The notes: a model not told the origin generated them from the letters alone. Positions 1 to 8,192 are shown, counted from the stretch's first letter. The stretch: DNA of 8,278 nt from Helicobacteraceae bacterium (GCA_015489055.1 WFMO01000159.1:1-8278); one strand, 5' to 3'. A program made the numbers and translations.

Positions 1-1145
1 CCTGCCATAATCATAAACGCAACCCATCCAAGAGTACCATCATGAACGTGTCCTGGAATCCAGTTTGTAAAGTGCGCTATCGCATTTACTGATTTAATAG
101 CTAAAATTGGACCTTCAAGAGTTGAGAACATATAAAATGTAGATGCTAAAACCATAAACTTAATAAGTGGTGAATCTGCAACCTGTTTCCATTCACCCTT
201 CATTGTAAGCAGCATATTTATAGCACTACCCCAAGATGGAAGAATCAATACAATAGAAAACACTGAACCCATCGTCTGTACCCAATCAGGTACGGTTGAA
301 AACAACAAGTGGTGTCCCCCTGCCCACAAATAAACAAACATTAGTCCCCAAAAGGAAAGTAAAGAAAGCTTATATGAGTAAACTGACTGACCTGATTCTT
401 TTGGAAGAAAATAATATATCATGGCAATAATTGGAACAGTAAAAACAAATGCAACGGCATTATGCCCAAACCACCACTGAACCATTGCGCTGTTTGTACC
501 TGAGTACATTGAGATAGACTGCATCCAGCTTCCTATCATGCTCTGACCAGCCGGGTCTGTAGCTAAAATTGTAGGAATTTCAGCATTGTTAAACAGATAA
601 AGCATAGCAACACCCAAAAATGTAGCTATATAGTACCAAACCGATATATACAGTGATCTCTCACGACGAATACCGATAAGACCAAATATACTAATACCCC
701 AAAGTACCCATACTACAGTAACGCCCAAAACCACAGGCCACTGCATCTCCGCATACTCTCTTGATGTTGTCCATCCCATTATGAGCGATGCAATACCAAA
801 AACTACTACGACTAGATAAAGCCAAAACTGAAGCTTTCCTATAAACATCAAAAATTTTGACTCAGCCATAGATACTTTTAGCACTCTTTGCCCGACATAA
901 AACCAAGTGGCAAAAACTCCACTAACTGTAAATCCGTAAATAACCGTATTTGTATGAACCGGACGCAAGCGGCCAAATGCCGTGTATTGTGCGATTGTGT
1001 GCCCAAAGATTGTATTTACGCCTGGATAGGCAAGCTCAAAAGCGATCAATACGCCTACGGACATACCAACTATTCCCGTGATTATAGTAGTCCACATAAA
1101 CATTTTTGCGACAGTATAATCATACTCTAATGGACGATTCTCCAT
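1..1145 (-). CDS. ccoN: cbb3-type cytochrome c oxidase subunit I (CcoN), 3' end cut by window edge
   Basis: CcoN is the catalytic heme-copper subunit of the high-affinity cbb3 terminal oxidase in the inner membrane. It reduces O2 to water with electrons from c-type cytochromes and pumps protons. The frame opens at ATG 1145 after a strong AGGAGG (1152-1157, 6 nt spacer) and gives 381 residues before the edge, so roughly the last 100 of a usual 475-490 are missing. The metal ligands are all present: H64 in RPVHTNT (low-spin heme b), H228 in WWFGHNAVAF (CuB), H278 and H279 in LWAGGHH (CuB), Y272 six residues before H278 (the His-Tyr cross-link tyrosine), and H366/H368 in GHVHDG (heme b3 and heme b). 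Many hydrophobic helices fit a 12-helix protein. It follows a TauE/SafE-type membrane protein gene after 238 bp, so it probably has its own promoter and leads a ccoNO(Q)P operon lying outside the window. Identity is essentially certain. Confidence 0.97.
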   Translation of the reverse strand, partial: MENRPLEYDYTVAKMFMWTTIITGIVGMSVGVLIAFELAYPGVNTIFGHTIAQYTAFGRLRPVHTNTVIYGFTVSGVFATWFYVGQRVLKVSMAESKFLMFIGKLQFWLYLVVVVFGIASLIMGWTTSREYAEMQWPVVLGVTVVWVLWGISIFGLIGIRRERSLYISVWYYIATFLGVAMLYLFNNAEIPTILATDPAGQSMIGSWMQSISMYSGTNSAMVQWWFGHNAVAFVFTVPIIAMIYYFLPKESGQSVYSYKLSLLSFWGLMFVYLWAGGHHLLFSTVPDWVQTMGSVFSIVLILPSWGSAINMLLTMKGEWKQVADSPLIKFMVLASTFYMFSTLEGPILAIKSVNAIAHFTNWIPGHVHDGTLGWVAFMIMA

Positions 1146-1173
1146 ATATAGCCTCCTAAAAAAATTCAAAGTT

Positions 1174-1186
1174 AAACAATTTGTTT
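1174..1186. repeat. small palindrome AAACAA-T-TTGTTT in the ccoN leader
   Basis: AAACAA at 1174-1179 and TTGTTT at 1181-1186 are perfect 6 bp arms around a single T. The site lies between the candidate ccoN -10 and the Shine-Dalgarno sequence, where a bound protein could block transcription. A second AAACAA-type inverted repeat sits at 1270-1291 in the same gap. I do not recognise it as a known regulator's site. Confidence 0.4.
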
Positions 1187-1188
1187 TT

Positions 1189-1194
1189 TTTATA
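1189..1194 (-). promoter_or_regulatory. candidate -10 element for ccoN
   Basis: On the minus strand this reads TATAAA, five of six matches to TATAAT. A start point near 1182 would leave a leader of about 37 nt before the ccoN ATG. No convincing -35 is visible, which is normal for sigma-70 promoters in Campylobacterota, where -35 is weakly conserved. In DNA this AT-rich such a match can occur by chance, so it is only a candidate. Confidence 0.3.
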
Positions 1195-1255
1195 GCCAAT
1201 AAGCTCTCTTTATGCATACCAGATACTTGTCAGCTATAACTACAAACTATAAACA

Positions 1256-1291
1256 TTGGTATAATAACCAAACAAATCTGAAAGTTTGTTT
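1256..1291. repeat. two adjoining AT-rich inverted repeats between the TauE/SafE-like gene and ccoN
   Basis: TTGGT (1256-1260) and ACCAA (1267-1271) are 5 bp arms around ATAATA. AAACAAA (1270-1276) and TTTGTTT (1285-1291) are 7 bp arms around an 8 nt loop. The pair lies about 110-145 bp upstream of the ccoN start, within the 238 bp gap 1146-1383, which holds no gene that I can see. The arms are too AT-rich, and have no clean run of U after them, to be called a terminator for the upstream gene with confidence. An operator or upstream activator site is the other possibility. Confidence 0.35.
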
Positions 1292-1383
1292 ATTTATTAA
1301 TAGTTAATTCATAAAATGGATATTTAATAAAGATTTAAGCTATATGGGAAATTTAGTAACGAGTTAAATAATATGAAAATTAG

Positions 1384-2178
1384 TTATTTCTGCTGTGCGC
1401 CGCACTTTCCTACACCACATTTGCCTGCACCGCATTTATCTGCACCGCATTTCATAACTGCCTCATTGGCTTTTATAACAGATGATTTTGTATAATACCA
1501 ATAGTCAAACTGAAGATAAGCTTTATACATTGTCCATGTTCCAAAGACAATAATCGTAAGCGCTGCAAGCTGTATCATAAAAGAGCGAAATTTACTTGTT
1601 GAAAAGATACTAATCGCAAAAGCAAATGAAAAAAGAGTTGGAATTGTAAATATGCCAAAGATAAACATAACAAGAGCGCCGTAAAGTGCGGAACCCGTAG
1701 TGATAGCACTAACTAGCATTGTATAAACGAGTCCGCATGGAAACAGTCCATTTAACATACCAAGAATAAAAAAGCTGCTTTTATTACCGGAATTCATCTG
1801 ATATGTAAAAATGCGCTTAAACCAGTTATATTTACTAAGAGGTATCTCAATGGAGTTTAAAAACTTTAGCTTACCGGCAAAGGATAAACCCATGATAATC
1901 ATCAAAATACCCGCAAAGAAAAACATGACAGCTCTAGTAAGCGGATTTATCTGCCATAAAGATCCAAAAAAACCAAACACCGCACCAAGTAGCGTATAAG
2001 ATGTTACTCTACCAAAATTATATAAAAAATGGTAAAAAGATTGTGTGATTTTTGAATCGCCGGGTTTTACTTTTGCCATAGTGTATGTCATAATAAATCC
2101 ACCGCACATTCCTATACAGTGACCTATAGAGCCCAAAAGAGCAAAACTTATAATTGCAGTTAGTTCTATACCGTTCAT
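1384..2178 (-). CDS. TauE/SafE-family (DsbD_2-type) six-helix membrane protein with Cys-rich tail
   Basis: This 264-residue inner-membrane protein has about six helices (roughly residues 7-32, 58-76, 81-101, 135-160, 164-192, 199-220). The two halves carry matching motifs, GHCIGMCGG (H20, C21, C25) and NGLFPCGLVY (C148), typical of the COG2836/DsbD_2 group, which is related to the CcdA/DsbD electron-transfer domain. Databases call such proteins sulfite exporters, but members often sit beside cbb3 oxidase genes, and ccoN follows here. I infer a role in copper or heavy-metal handling or in thiol redox for oxidase assembly rather than sulfite export. The tail (243-264) holds C244, C249, C254 and C259 in four KCG repeats. 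Positive charges cluster in the loops after helices 1, 3 and 5, which predicts that both ends, including this tail, face the periplasm. The ATG at 2178 has a weak AAGAAG ribosome site. The family is secure; substrate and direction are unknown. Confidence 0.85.
   Translation of the reverse strand: MNGIELTAIISFALLGSIGHCIGMCGGFIMTYTMAKVKPGDSKITQSFYHFLYNFGRVTSYTLLGAVFGFFGSLWQINPLTRAVMFFFAGILMIIMGLSFAGKLKFLNSIEIPLSKYNWFKRIFTYQMNSGNKSSFFILGMLNGLFPCGLVYTMLVSAITTGSALYGALVMFIFGIFTIPTLFSFAFAISIFSTSKFRSFMIQLAALTIIVFGTWTMYKAYLQFDYWYYTKSSVIKANEAVMKCGADKCGAGKCGVGKCGAQQK
1393..1452 (-). repeat. four tandem 15 bp units encoding the KCG tail
   Basis: Four successive 15 bp units on the minus strand begin AAATGCGG, AAATGCGG, AAATGTGG and AAGTGCGG. 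They encode KCGAD, KCGAG, KCGVG and KCGAQ at the C-terminus of the TauE/SafE-like protein. The first two units are nearly identical in DNA (13 of 15 bases), which suggests recent duplication. The unit is a multiple of three, so gain or loss of copies would lengthen or shorten the tail without a frameshift. Confidence 0.9.
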
Positions 2179-2197
2179 CTAACTTCTTTTTTAGTGA

Positions 2198-2203
2198 ATT
2201 CTA
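2198..2203 (-). promoter_or_regulatory. candidate -10 element for the TauE/SafE-like gene
   Basis: In the 82 bp gap after carA the minus strand reads TAGAAT, five of six matches to TATAAT, about 20 nt before the ATG at 2178. I see no -35 and no clear terminator for carA in this gap, so the gene may also be read through from carA. Confidence 0.22.
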
Positions 2204-2260
2204 GCCTAAGAGTGTTACATTTGTGTTAAATATCTAAAAATCGACTTTATAGGTGCCACT

Positions 2261-3397
2261 TCACTGTTTATGTCCATCAACCAAAGACCTAAATTCATTA
2301 AAAATATATCTACTTTCTTTTGGACCAGGACTTGATTCAGGGTGATGTTGAACTGAAAGAATAGGCTTATTTTTATATCGAAGACCCTCTATGGTTTTAT
2401 CAAAAAGATTTACATGTGTTATATCGGCTATCTCTACTATCTCGTCAGGTACATTATAATTATGGTTTTGTGCAGTTATCTCAACAACACCTGAGATACT
2501 ATTTTTAACAGGATGATTTCCGCCATGGTGACCAAATTTTAACTTAAATGTATCATATCCATGTGCAATACTAAGAAGTTGATGACCTAAGCATATTCCA
2601 AATATCGGTATATTTGCGTTAGAGAGTTTTGCAATCTCTCTTTGTTCATTTTTAAGCATCAAAGGATCACCAGGTCCATTTGATAAGAACACACCTTTAA
2701 TCTTGCCATTTTGAAATCTTAAGATTAAATCATCCGCACTAAAATTGTGCGCAATAACTTCCACTTCAAATCCACTGCTTGTTAGTTCATTTAAAATATT
2801 TTGTTTAATGCCAAAATCAATTGCGACAATCTTAACTCCGTTTGGCTTAGCATCGGTATATTTAAATTTAACATCGTCATAAACACCATGCTTATGTATG
2901 TATGGGGTCTTTGTGCTTACTTCTTCTATATAATCGATCTCTTGGATATGCGCAGAAGACTCAAGCATTCTCTTTAGCGTAGCTTTATCGCTTATAGATG
3001 TTGATGCAATCATCATCATGGAACCCTCACTGCGGAGAATCTTTGTCAGATATCTTGTATCTATATCACAGATACCTAAAACATTATATTTTTTTAACAT
3101 GGATGCAAAAGAATCCTGCGCGCGAAAGTTTGAGTATCTGTCTTGATACTGCCTGAGTATAACACCCTTGCAAAATGCTTTTTGGCTCTCCATATCTTCA
3201 TCGTTTATACCAACATTACCGATTTCCGGCATAGTAAATGTGATAAACTGTCCTGCATAAGATGGATCTGATGCAATCTCCTGATATCCCGTCATTGAAG
3301 TATTAAAAACCAGCTCTCCCACTGATGTTATATCTGCGCCAAAACTTTTAGCTTCTAAAAAAATACCGTTTTCTAAATATAGCCACACGCTCTTCAT
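2261..3397 (-). CDS. carA: carbamoyl phosphate synthetase small (glutaminase) subunit
   Basis: CarA hydrolyses glutamine and passes ammonia to CarB, which makes carbamoyl phosphate for pyrimidine and arginine synthesis in the cytoplasm. The protein has 378 residues, close to the 382 of E. coli CarA. The N-terminal CarA domain shows FNTSMTGYQE (31-40) and the DIDTR motif (111-115). The class I glutamine amidotransferase domain shows LSNGPGDP (238-245), nucleophile C269 in FGICLGHQ, and H352/E354 in VQHHPESSPGP, so the triad is complete. The ATG at 3397 shares one base with the TAA of the upstream DUF507 gene (TAATG), and GAGG stands about 9 nt before it, so translation is probably coupled. carB is not adjacent, which is common in Campylobacterota. 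No pyrimidine attenuator is visible. Confidence 0.97.
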   Translation of the reverse strand: MKSVWLYLENGIFLEAKSFGADITSVGELVFNTSMTGYQEIASDPSYAGQFITFTMPEIGNVGINDEDMESQKAFCKGVILRQYQDRYSNFRAQDSFASMLKKYNVLGICDIDTRYLTKILRSEGSMMMIASTSISDKATLKRMLESSAHIQEIDYIEEVSTKTPYIHKHGVYDDVKFKYTDAKPNGVKIVAIDFGIKQNILNELTSSGFEVEVIAHNFSADDLILRFQNGKIKGVFLSNGPGDPLMLKNEQREIAKLSNANIPIFGICLGHQLLSIAHGYDTFKLKFGHHGGNHPVKNSISGVVEITAQNHNYNVPDEIVEIADITHVNLFDKTIEGLRYKNKPILSVQHHPESSPGPKESRYIFNEFRSLVDGHKQ

Positions 3398-3948
3398 TAA
3401 GCCATACCTCTTTTTTGCAACTCTTCTTTAAACAGCTTTTCATACATTATCTCATAATCATCAGTTCCAGGTATCAAAACACGTTTATATGAAGAAAGCT
3501 TGTTGCGTACCTTGTCATCAATCTCATTATTATCTGCTATAAAAGATGTAATGGAGTTGTAAATAATATTTTTTATTCTATTTTCCGCTACATCAAAATG
3601 AATCAAATCCTCTTCATACAGTTCATCTAAAATTTTATGAGATATGTCTGAAAAATGCTCTTCATAGTTTAAAATTACATCAAACTCAGGTGCTAATTTC
3701 TTTTTAATCATAAAAAAAAGCTGTCTCTCATCTGCTAAATAAAAATCGATTTGCTCCTCATTATCATCAACTATCTCATAAACCTTTTCATCTAACATCA
3801 TCTCTTGCTTGATGCTGCTTATTAATACTTTTTGTGCCTGGGCAGCAACAGGGTCAAGACCTTTAGTCATAGTTACTATGCCGCTTTTATTTAAATCTAT
3901 TGATATTTTATTAGAAATGTGCGGTACGATTTTTAGAGAAACTTTCAT
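3397..3948 (-). CDS. DUF507 family protein, internally duplicated, coupled to carA
   Basis: This is a 183-residue, charged, mostly helical, probably cytoplasmic protein with no signal peptide or membrane segment. I recognise it as DUF507, function unknown, which in Campylobacterota is regularly found just upstream of carA (as I recall, Cj1495c in C. jejuni and HP1236 in H. pylori). The protein appears to be two DUF507 units in tandem. The first half (about 12-95) runs from NKISIDLNKSG to QLFFMIKKKLAPE. The second (about 103-183) runs from HKILDELYEED to the typical ending EIMYEKLFKEELQKRG. The second half also has the RVLIPGTDDYE segment (156-166). The ATG at 3948 has only a weak AGG-type ribosome site. 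Its stop overlaps the carA start by one base, suggesting matched expression and perhaps a link to carbamoyl phosphate or glutamine metabolism, although no catalytic motif is visible. Confidence 0.85.
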   Translation of the reverse strand: MKVSLKIVPHISNKISIDLNKSGIVTMTKGLDPVAAQAQKVLISSIKQEMMLDEKVYEIVDDNEEQIDFYLADERQLFFMIKKKLAPEFDVILNYEEHFSDISHKILDELYEEDLIHFDVAENRIKNIIYNSITSFIADNNEIDDKVRNKLSSYKRVLIPGTDDYEIMYEKLFKEELQKRGMA

Positions 3949-3977
3949 ATATCAAGCCTATTTAGGATTTATTGCAC

Positions 3978-4001
3978 ATTTTACACAAATAAAAGTAAAA
4001 T
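3978..4001 (-). promoter_or_regulatory. possible promoter/operator for DUF507-carA with 7 bp inverted repeat
   Basis: Within the 80 bp gap (3949-4028), ATTTTAC at 3978-3984 and GTAAAAT at 3995-4001 are perfect 7 bp arms around a 10 nt loop. On the minus strand the proximal arm contains TAAAAT (3978-3983), five of six matches to a -10 box. It is preceded by a T-rich run as seen upstream of many Campylobacterota promoters. A start near 3971 would give a leader of about 23 nt. The symmetry could be an operator overlapping the -10. It is too AT-rich for a good terminator. Confidence 0.35.
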
Positions 4002-4028
4002 CCTTATTAGAGAAGAGCTGTTTGAGTG

Positions 4029-4541
4029 TTATTTTTCTTTTGTTAGCATGATAGTGAGCTGTGAGGCTTTTTGCGGGCTCATCTGTGTAAAGATTTTTCC
4101 AATTACCTTTGGATCAAGTTTTCTCAATATGCTTACAGCGACAGTTGCGTTCATGTCAGAGAGCACACCCGCAGCAGCATCTGCTTTCATTTTAGAGTAG
4201 GTTTGTGAGATTTTACCCATTACGGTAGATTTGATATCGGCTAGAATTTGTTTATCTTTATTTAACATTTGCGCAACCGCTTTCTCTTTTTGGCTAATCA
4301 ATTTCAATTTTGCGTCAATATCTCTTTTTTGCACTTGCAACAATGCACTCTTTTTTTTCAATAAACGAGCCGTAGCCGACTTTAGCGCGGATAAAGCTTG
4401 CTGCTGCTCATCAATCTGGTCTAAACGTAACAAAAGTTGATTTTTTTTAGCTTGAAATATTTTTGTACAATCGTATGTTGTGTTATTATTTACCCCGTAA
4501 GCATAACTAAAAAGTACAACAAACATAATCAAAAATCTCAT
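4029..4541 (-). CDS. secreted MotE/YlxF-like coiled-coil protein (MgtE_N-like domain)
   Basis: The 170-residue protein starts with a short Sec-type signal (MRFLIMFVVLFSYAYG, cleavage probably near residue 16). A long Lys/Gln-rich coiled coil follows (about 28-105), then a C-terminal domain (about 117-168) with the pattern KMKADAAAGVLSDM ... VAVSILRKLDP ... ILTQM-like repeats seen in MotE and in the MgtE N-terminal domain. MotE-like proteins are periplasmic helpers of flagellar stator or motor proteins in other bacteria. The homologue in C. jejuni, Cj1496c as I recall, is a periplasmic glycoprotein affecting invasion and colonisation. It overlaps the FliJ-like gene by four bases (ATGA) with AAGGG 5 nt before its ATG. 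The fliJ then motE/ylxF order also occurs in the Bacillus flagellar operon, which supports a flagellar role. It is not a magnesium transporter, having no membrane channel domain. Confidence 0.75.
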   Translation of the reverse strand: MRFLIMFVVLFSYAYGVNNNTTYDCTKIFQAKKNQLLLRLDQIDEQQQALSALKSATARLLKKKSALLQVQKRDIDAKLKLISQKEKAVAQMLNKDKQILADIKSTVMGKISQTYSKMKADAAAGVLSDMNATVAVSILRKLDPKVIGKIFTQMSPQKASQLTIMLTKEK

Positions 4542-4960
4542 GTACGCCCTTTAATGTTATATCCGAGCATCGCTATCTCATCCATCTCTTTAGCATCTAA
4601 GAACCGTTGCTCTTTTAATATCTTTTTAATCTCTTCAAGCTCAAGATACTTAAATTTTTCATATTCTAATGATGCTTCTTTTAGTTTCTGCCTTGACGTG
4701 GCTAAATCGTTTTGTGCATACAAAAGCCAATCTTTTTTTTGCTCAACAACCCTTCGCTGATAATCCAGCACAGCTTTATCTGCTAAAAACTGCTGCATCT
4801 TTCCATGTCTTACACATTTACAGTTATTTAAAGACATAACAGCTTCTTTAACAGCTGCAACTGCTAATTTTACCGCGGTATTTGTTTGCTCAAACACAAG
4901 TTCACACTTTTGTAGCTGATTTTTTTTAATTTTAACCAAAGATGTGAAACGTGTTTTCAT
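4538..4960 (-). CDS. fliJ: FliJ-like flagellar export chaperone (coiled coil)
   Basis: This is a 140-residue protein without a signal peptide, almost wholly helical coiled coil. Three features fit FliJ: the N-terminus MKTRFTSLVKIKKNQ resembles the FliJ opening (F..L.K.KK), the middle has YQRRVVEQKKDWLLYAQ, and the end has the family's conserved stretch EQRFLDAKEMDEIAMLGY (about 117-134). FliJ (about 147 residues in enterics) is the cytoplasmic stalk-like subunit of the FliI ATPase of the flagellar export apparatus and helps escort substrates. Sequence similarity in coiled coils is weak evidence alone, but the next gene is MotE/YlxF-like, the same partner as in Bacillus. It starts 5 bp after the purA stop, and the only upstream AAGG lies about 11 nt before the ATG, inside purA. 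It contains two A8 runs. FliJ is the best guess; an unrelated coiled-coil partner of the next protein is possible. Confidence 0.7.
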   Translation of the reverse strand: MKTRFTSLVKIKKNQLQKCELVFEQTNTAVKLAVAAVKEAVMSLNNCKCVRHGKMQQFLADKAVLDYQRRVVEQKKDWLLYAQNDLATSRQKLKEASLEYEKFKYLELEEIKKILKEQRFLDAKEMDEIAMLGYNIKGRT

Positions 4961-4965
4961 CTATA

Positions 4966-7070
<2,105 letters not shown>

Positions 7071-8192
7071 CTACTCTTCAACCTTGTTTAACTCAAAAAA
7101 TTCTATGTTAAATATACGGCTTGCGGTCGCGTTATATTCCCTTCGGCCAAGCTTGTCAAGTGCCAGTTCAATACAGTTTACAACCCACGCAGCTTCATAC
7201 ACATCTATTAAGCCCATCTGGTTAATTCGAAAAATTTCACCTTTTAAATGGTCTTGTCCACCTGCTATATTGATTTGAAAATCTTCTTTTAATATTTTTC
7301 TTATATCTTCTGCATTTTTATCATAAATCGTAGTCATAGCTTTTGCTGCACGCACAGGATAAATCTTCAGACCAATCGCTTCGAGCGCTTTAGTGTTTGC
7401 GGCAGCTCTTAAAGACGTATCGTGATACAATTTATCCAGACCGCCATCTTTTTTAATACATGTAAGCATTGATTCAAGCCCTATGATTAAAGTAGTGGCG
7501 GCTGTGTAGGCGGTCGTATTTTTACGCTGTTTCTTTATCTCAGATGCAAGATTAAAATAATATCCCTTTCCATCGGCAATCTTTAAAACGGCAGCATCAC
7601 TAAGTCCTAACACAGCAAGGCCGGGAGGCAGCATCAAAGCTTTTTGACTACCTGCAATCAGGCAGTCTATATTTGTAATGTCTATCGGTTCAACACCAAC
7701 GGCAGTTATGCCGTCTGCTATAATCATTATCTCTTTATTGATCTTTTTAACGGCAGACGCAATCTCTTCGACGTAATGACGCAATCCTCCTGCCGATTCA
7801 CAAACCTGAATGGCTATAGCATCAATATCAGCATCACTCTTAACAGCTTGCACTACCTCATCCACTGATGCCGGCGTATCCCAAGGATTTTTTATCTCAA
7901 CATTAGAAATATCGTACGCTTTTGCAATTTTGCCAAAGCGCTCGCCAAATTTACCGGAATTGATGCTTAGAAGCTTTTTATTGCATAAATTGGTAACGGC
8001 AGCCTCCATAGCTCCGGTACCGGTAGATGCAAGCATAACAACTTCATTCATACCCAAAAGTTCAAATAAAAGTTCTCTGCTATGTTTGAAAACGGCCTCA
8101 AATTCAGGTGTTCTGTGATGCAGAGTCTCTTGCGACATAGCATCTCTGACACTTTGCGGCACTGGCGTGGGTCCGGGTGTAAAAAGTAACAT
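7071..8192 (-). CDS. class V PLP-dependent aminotransferase (alanine/serine-glyoxylate type)
   Basis: The 373-residue cytoplasmic enzyme belongs to the AGXT/SgaA branch of fold type I aminotransferases. It starts MLLFTPGPTPVP, the family's usual N-terminus. STGTGAMEA (57-65) is the PLP phosphate loop, D160 in IIADGITAVG would bind the pyridine nitrogen, K184 in GSQKALMLPPG is the Schiff-base lysine, and R322 in FRINQMG would bind the substrate carboxylate. The ATG at 8192 is chosen because it gives this N-terminus and has AGGA 8 nt upstream. The in-frame extension to 8243 would add an unconserved hydrophobic stretch. Substrate is not settled: serine-glyoxylate, alanine-glyoxylate or phosphoserine transamination are all reported for relatives, and some are mislabelled as soluble hydrogenase subunit. 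It is the first gene of the purA block, with the next gene's ATG immediately after its TAG. Confidence 0.9.
   Translation of the reverse strand: MLLFTPGPTPVPQSVRDAMSQETLHHRTPEFEAVFKHSRELLFELLGMNEVVMLASTGTGAMEAAVTNLCNKKLLSINSGKFGERFGKIAKAYDISNVEIKNPWDTPASVDEVVQAVKSDADIDAIAIQVCESAGGLRHYVEEIASAVKKINKEIMIIADGITAVGVEPIDITNIDCLIAGSQKALMLPPGLAVLGLSDAAVLKIADGKGYYFNLASEIKKQRKNTTAYTAATTLIIGLESMLTCIKKDGGLDKLYHDTSLRAAANTKALEAIGLKIYPVRAAKAMTTIYDKNAEDIRKILKEDFQINIAGGQDHLKGEIFRINQMGLIDVYEAAWVVNCIELALDKLGRREYNATASRIFNIEFFELNKVEE

Noticed and set aside
888..1130. 80-codon plus-strand ORF
   Set aside because: It lies antisense to the conserved N-terminal part of ccoN, has no plausible ribosome site or family resemblance, and contains no recognisable domain.
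1260..1265. Perfect TATAAT on the plus strand inside the TTGGT/ACCAA repeat
   Set aside because: No -35 at a suitable distance and only antisense DNA downstream; an antisense RNA cannot be excluded, but nothing else supports one.
1270..1291. Rho-independent terminator for the TauE/SafE-like gene
   Set aside because: The stem is almost entirely A-T pairs and is not followed by a clean U run on the minus strand, so I list it only as an inverted repeat.
1384..2178. Literal sulfite exporter function
   Set aside because: The name comes from a broad superfamily; the DsbD_2-type Cys motifs, Cys tail and ccoN neighbour fit metal or redox handling better.
4029..4541. Magnesium transporter MgtE
   Set aside because: Only the short MgtE_N-like helical domain is present after a signal peptide and coiled coil; there are no CBS domains or membrane channel.
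4437..4760. 107-codon plus-strand ORF across the FliJ/MotE-like genes
   Set aside because: It is the antisense shadow of two overlapping coiled-coil genes; its Phe/Ser-rich composition simply mirrors Lys/Glu/Ala codons on the other strand.
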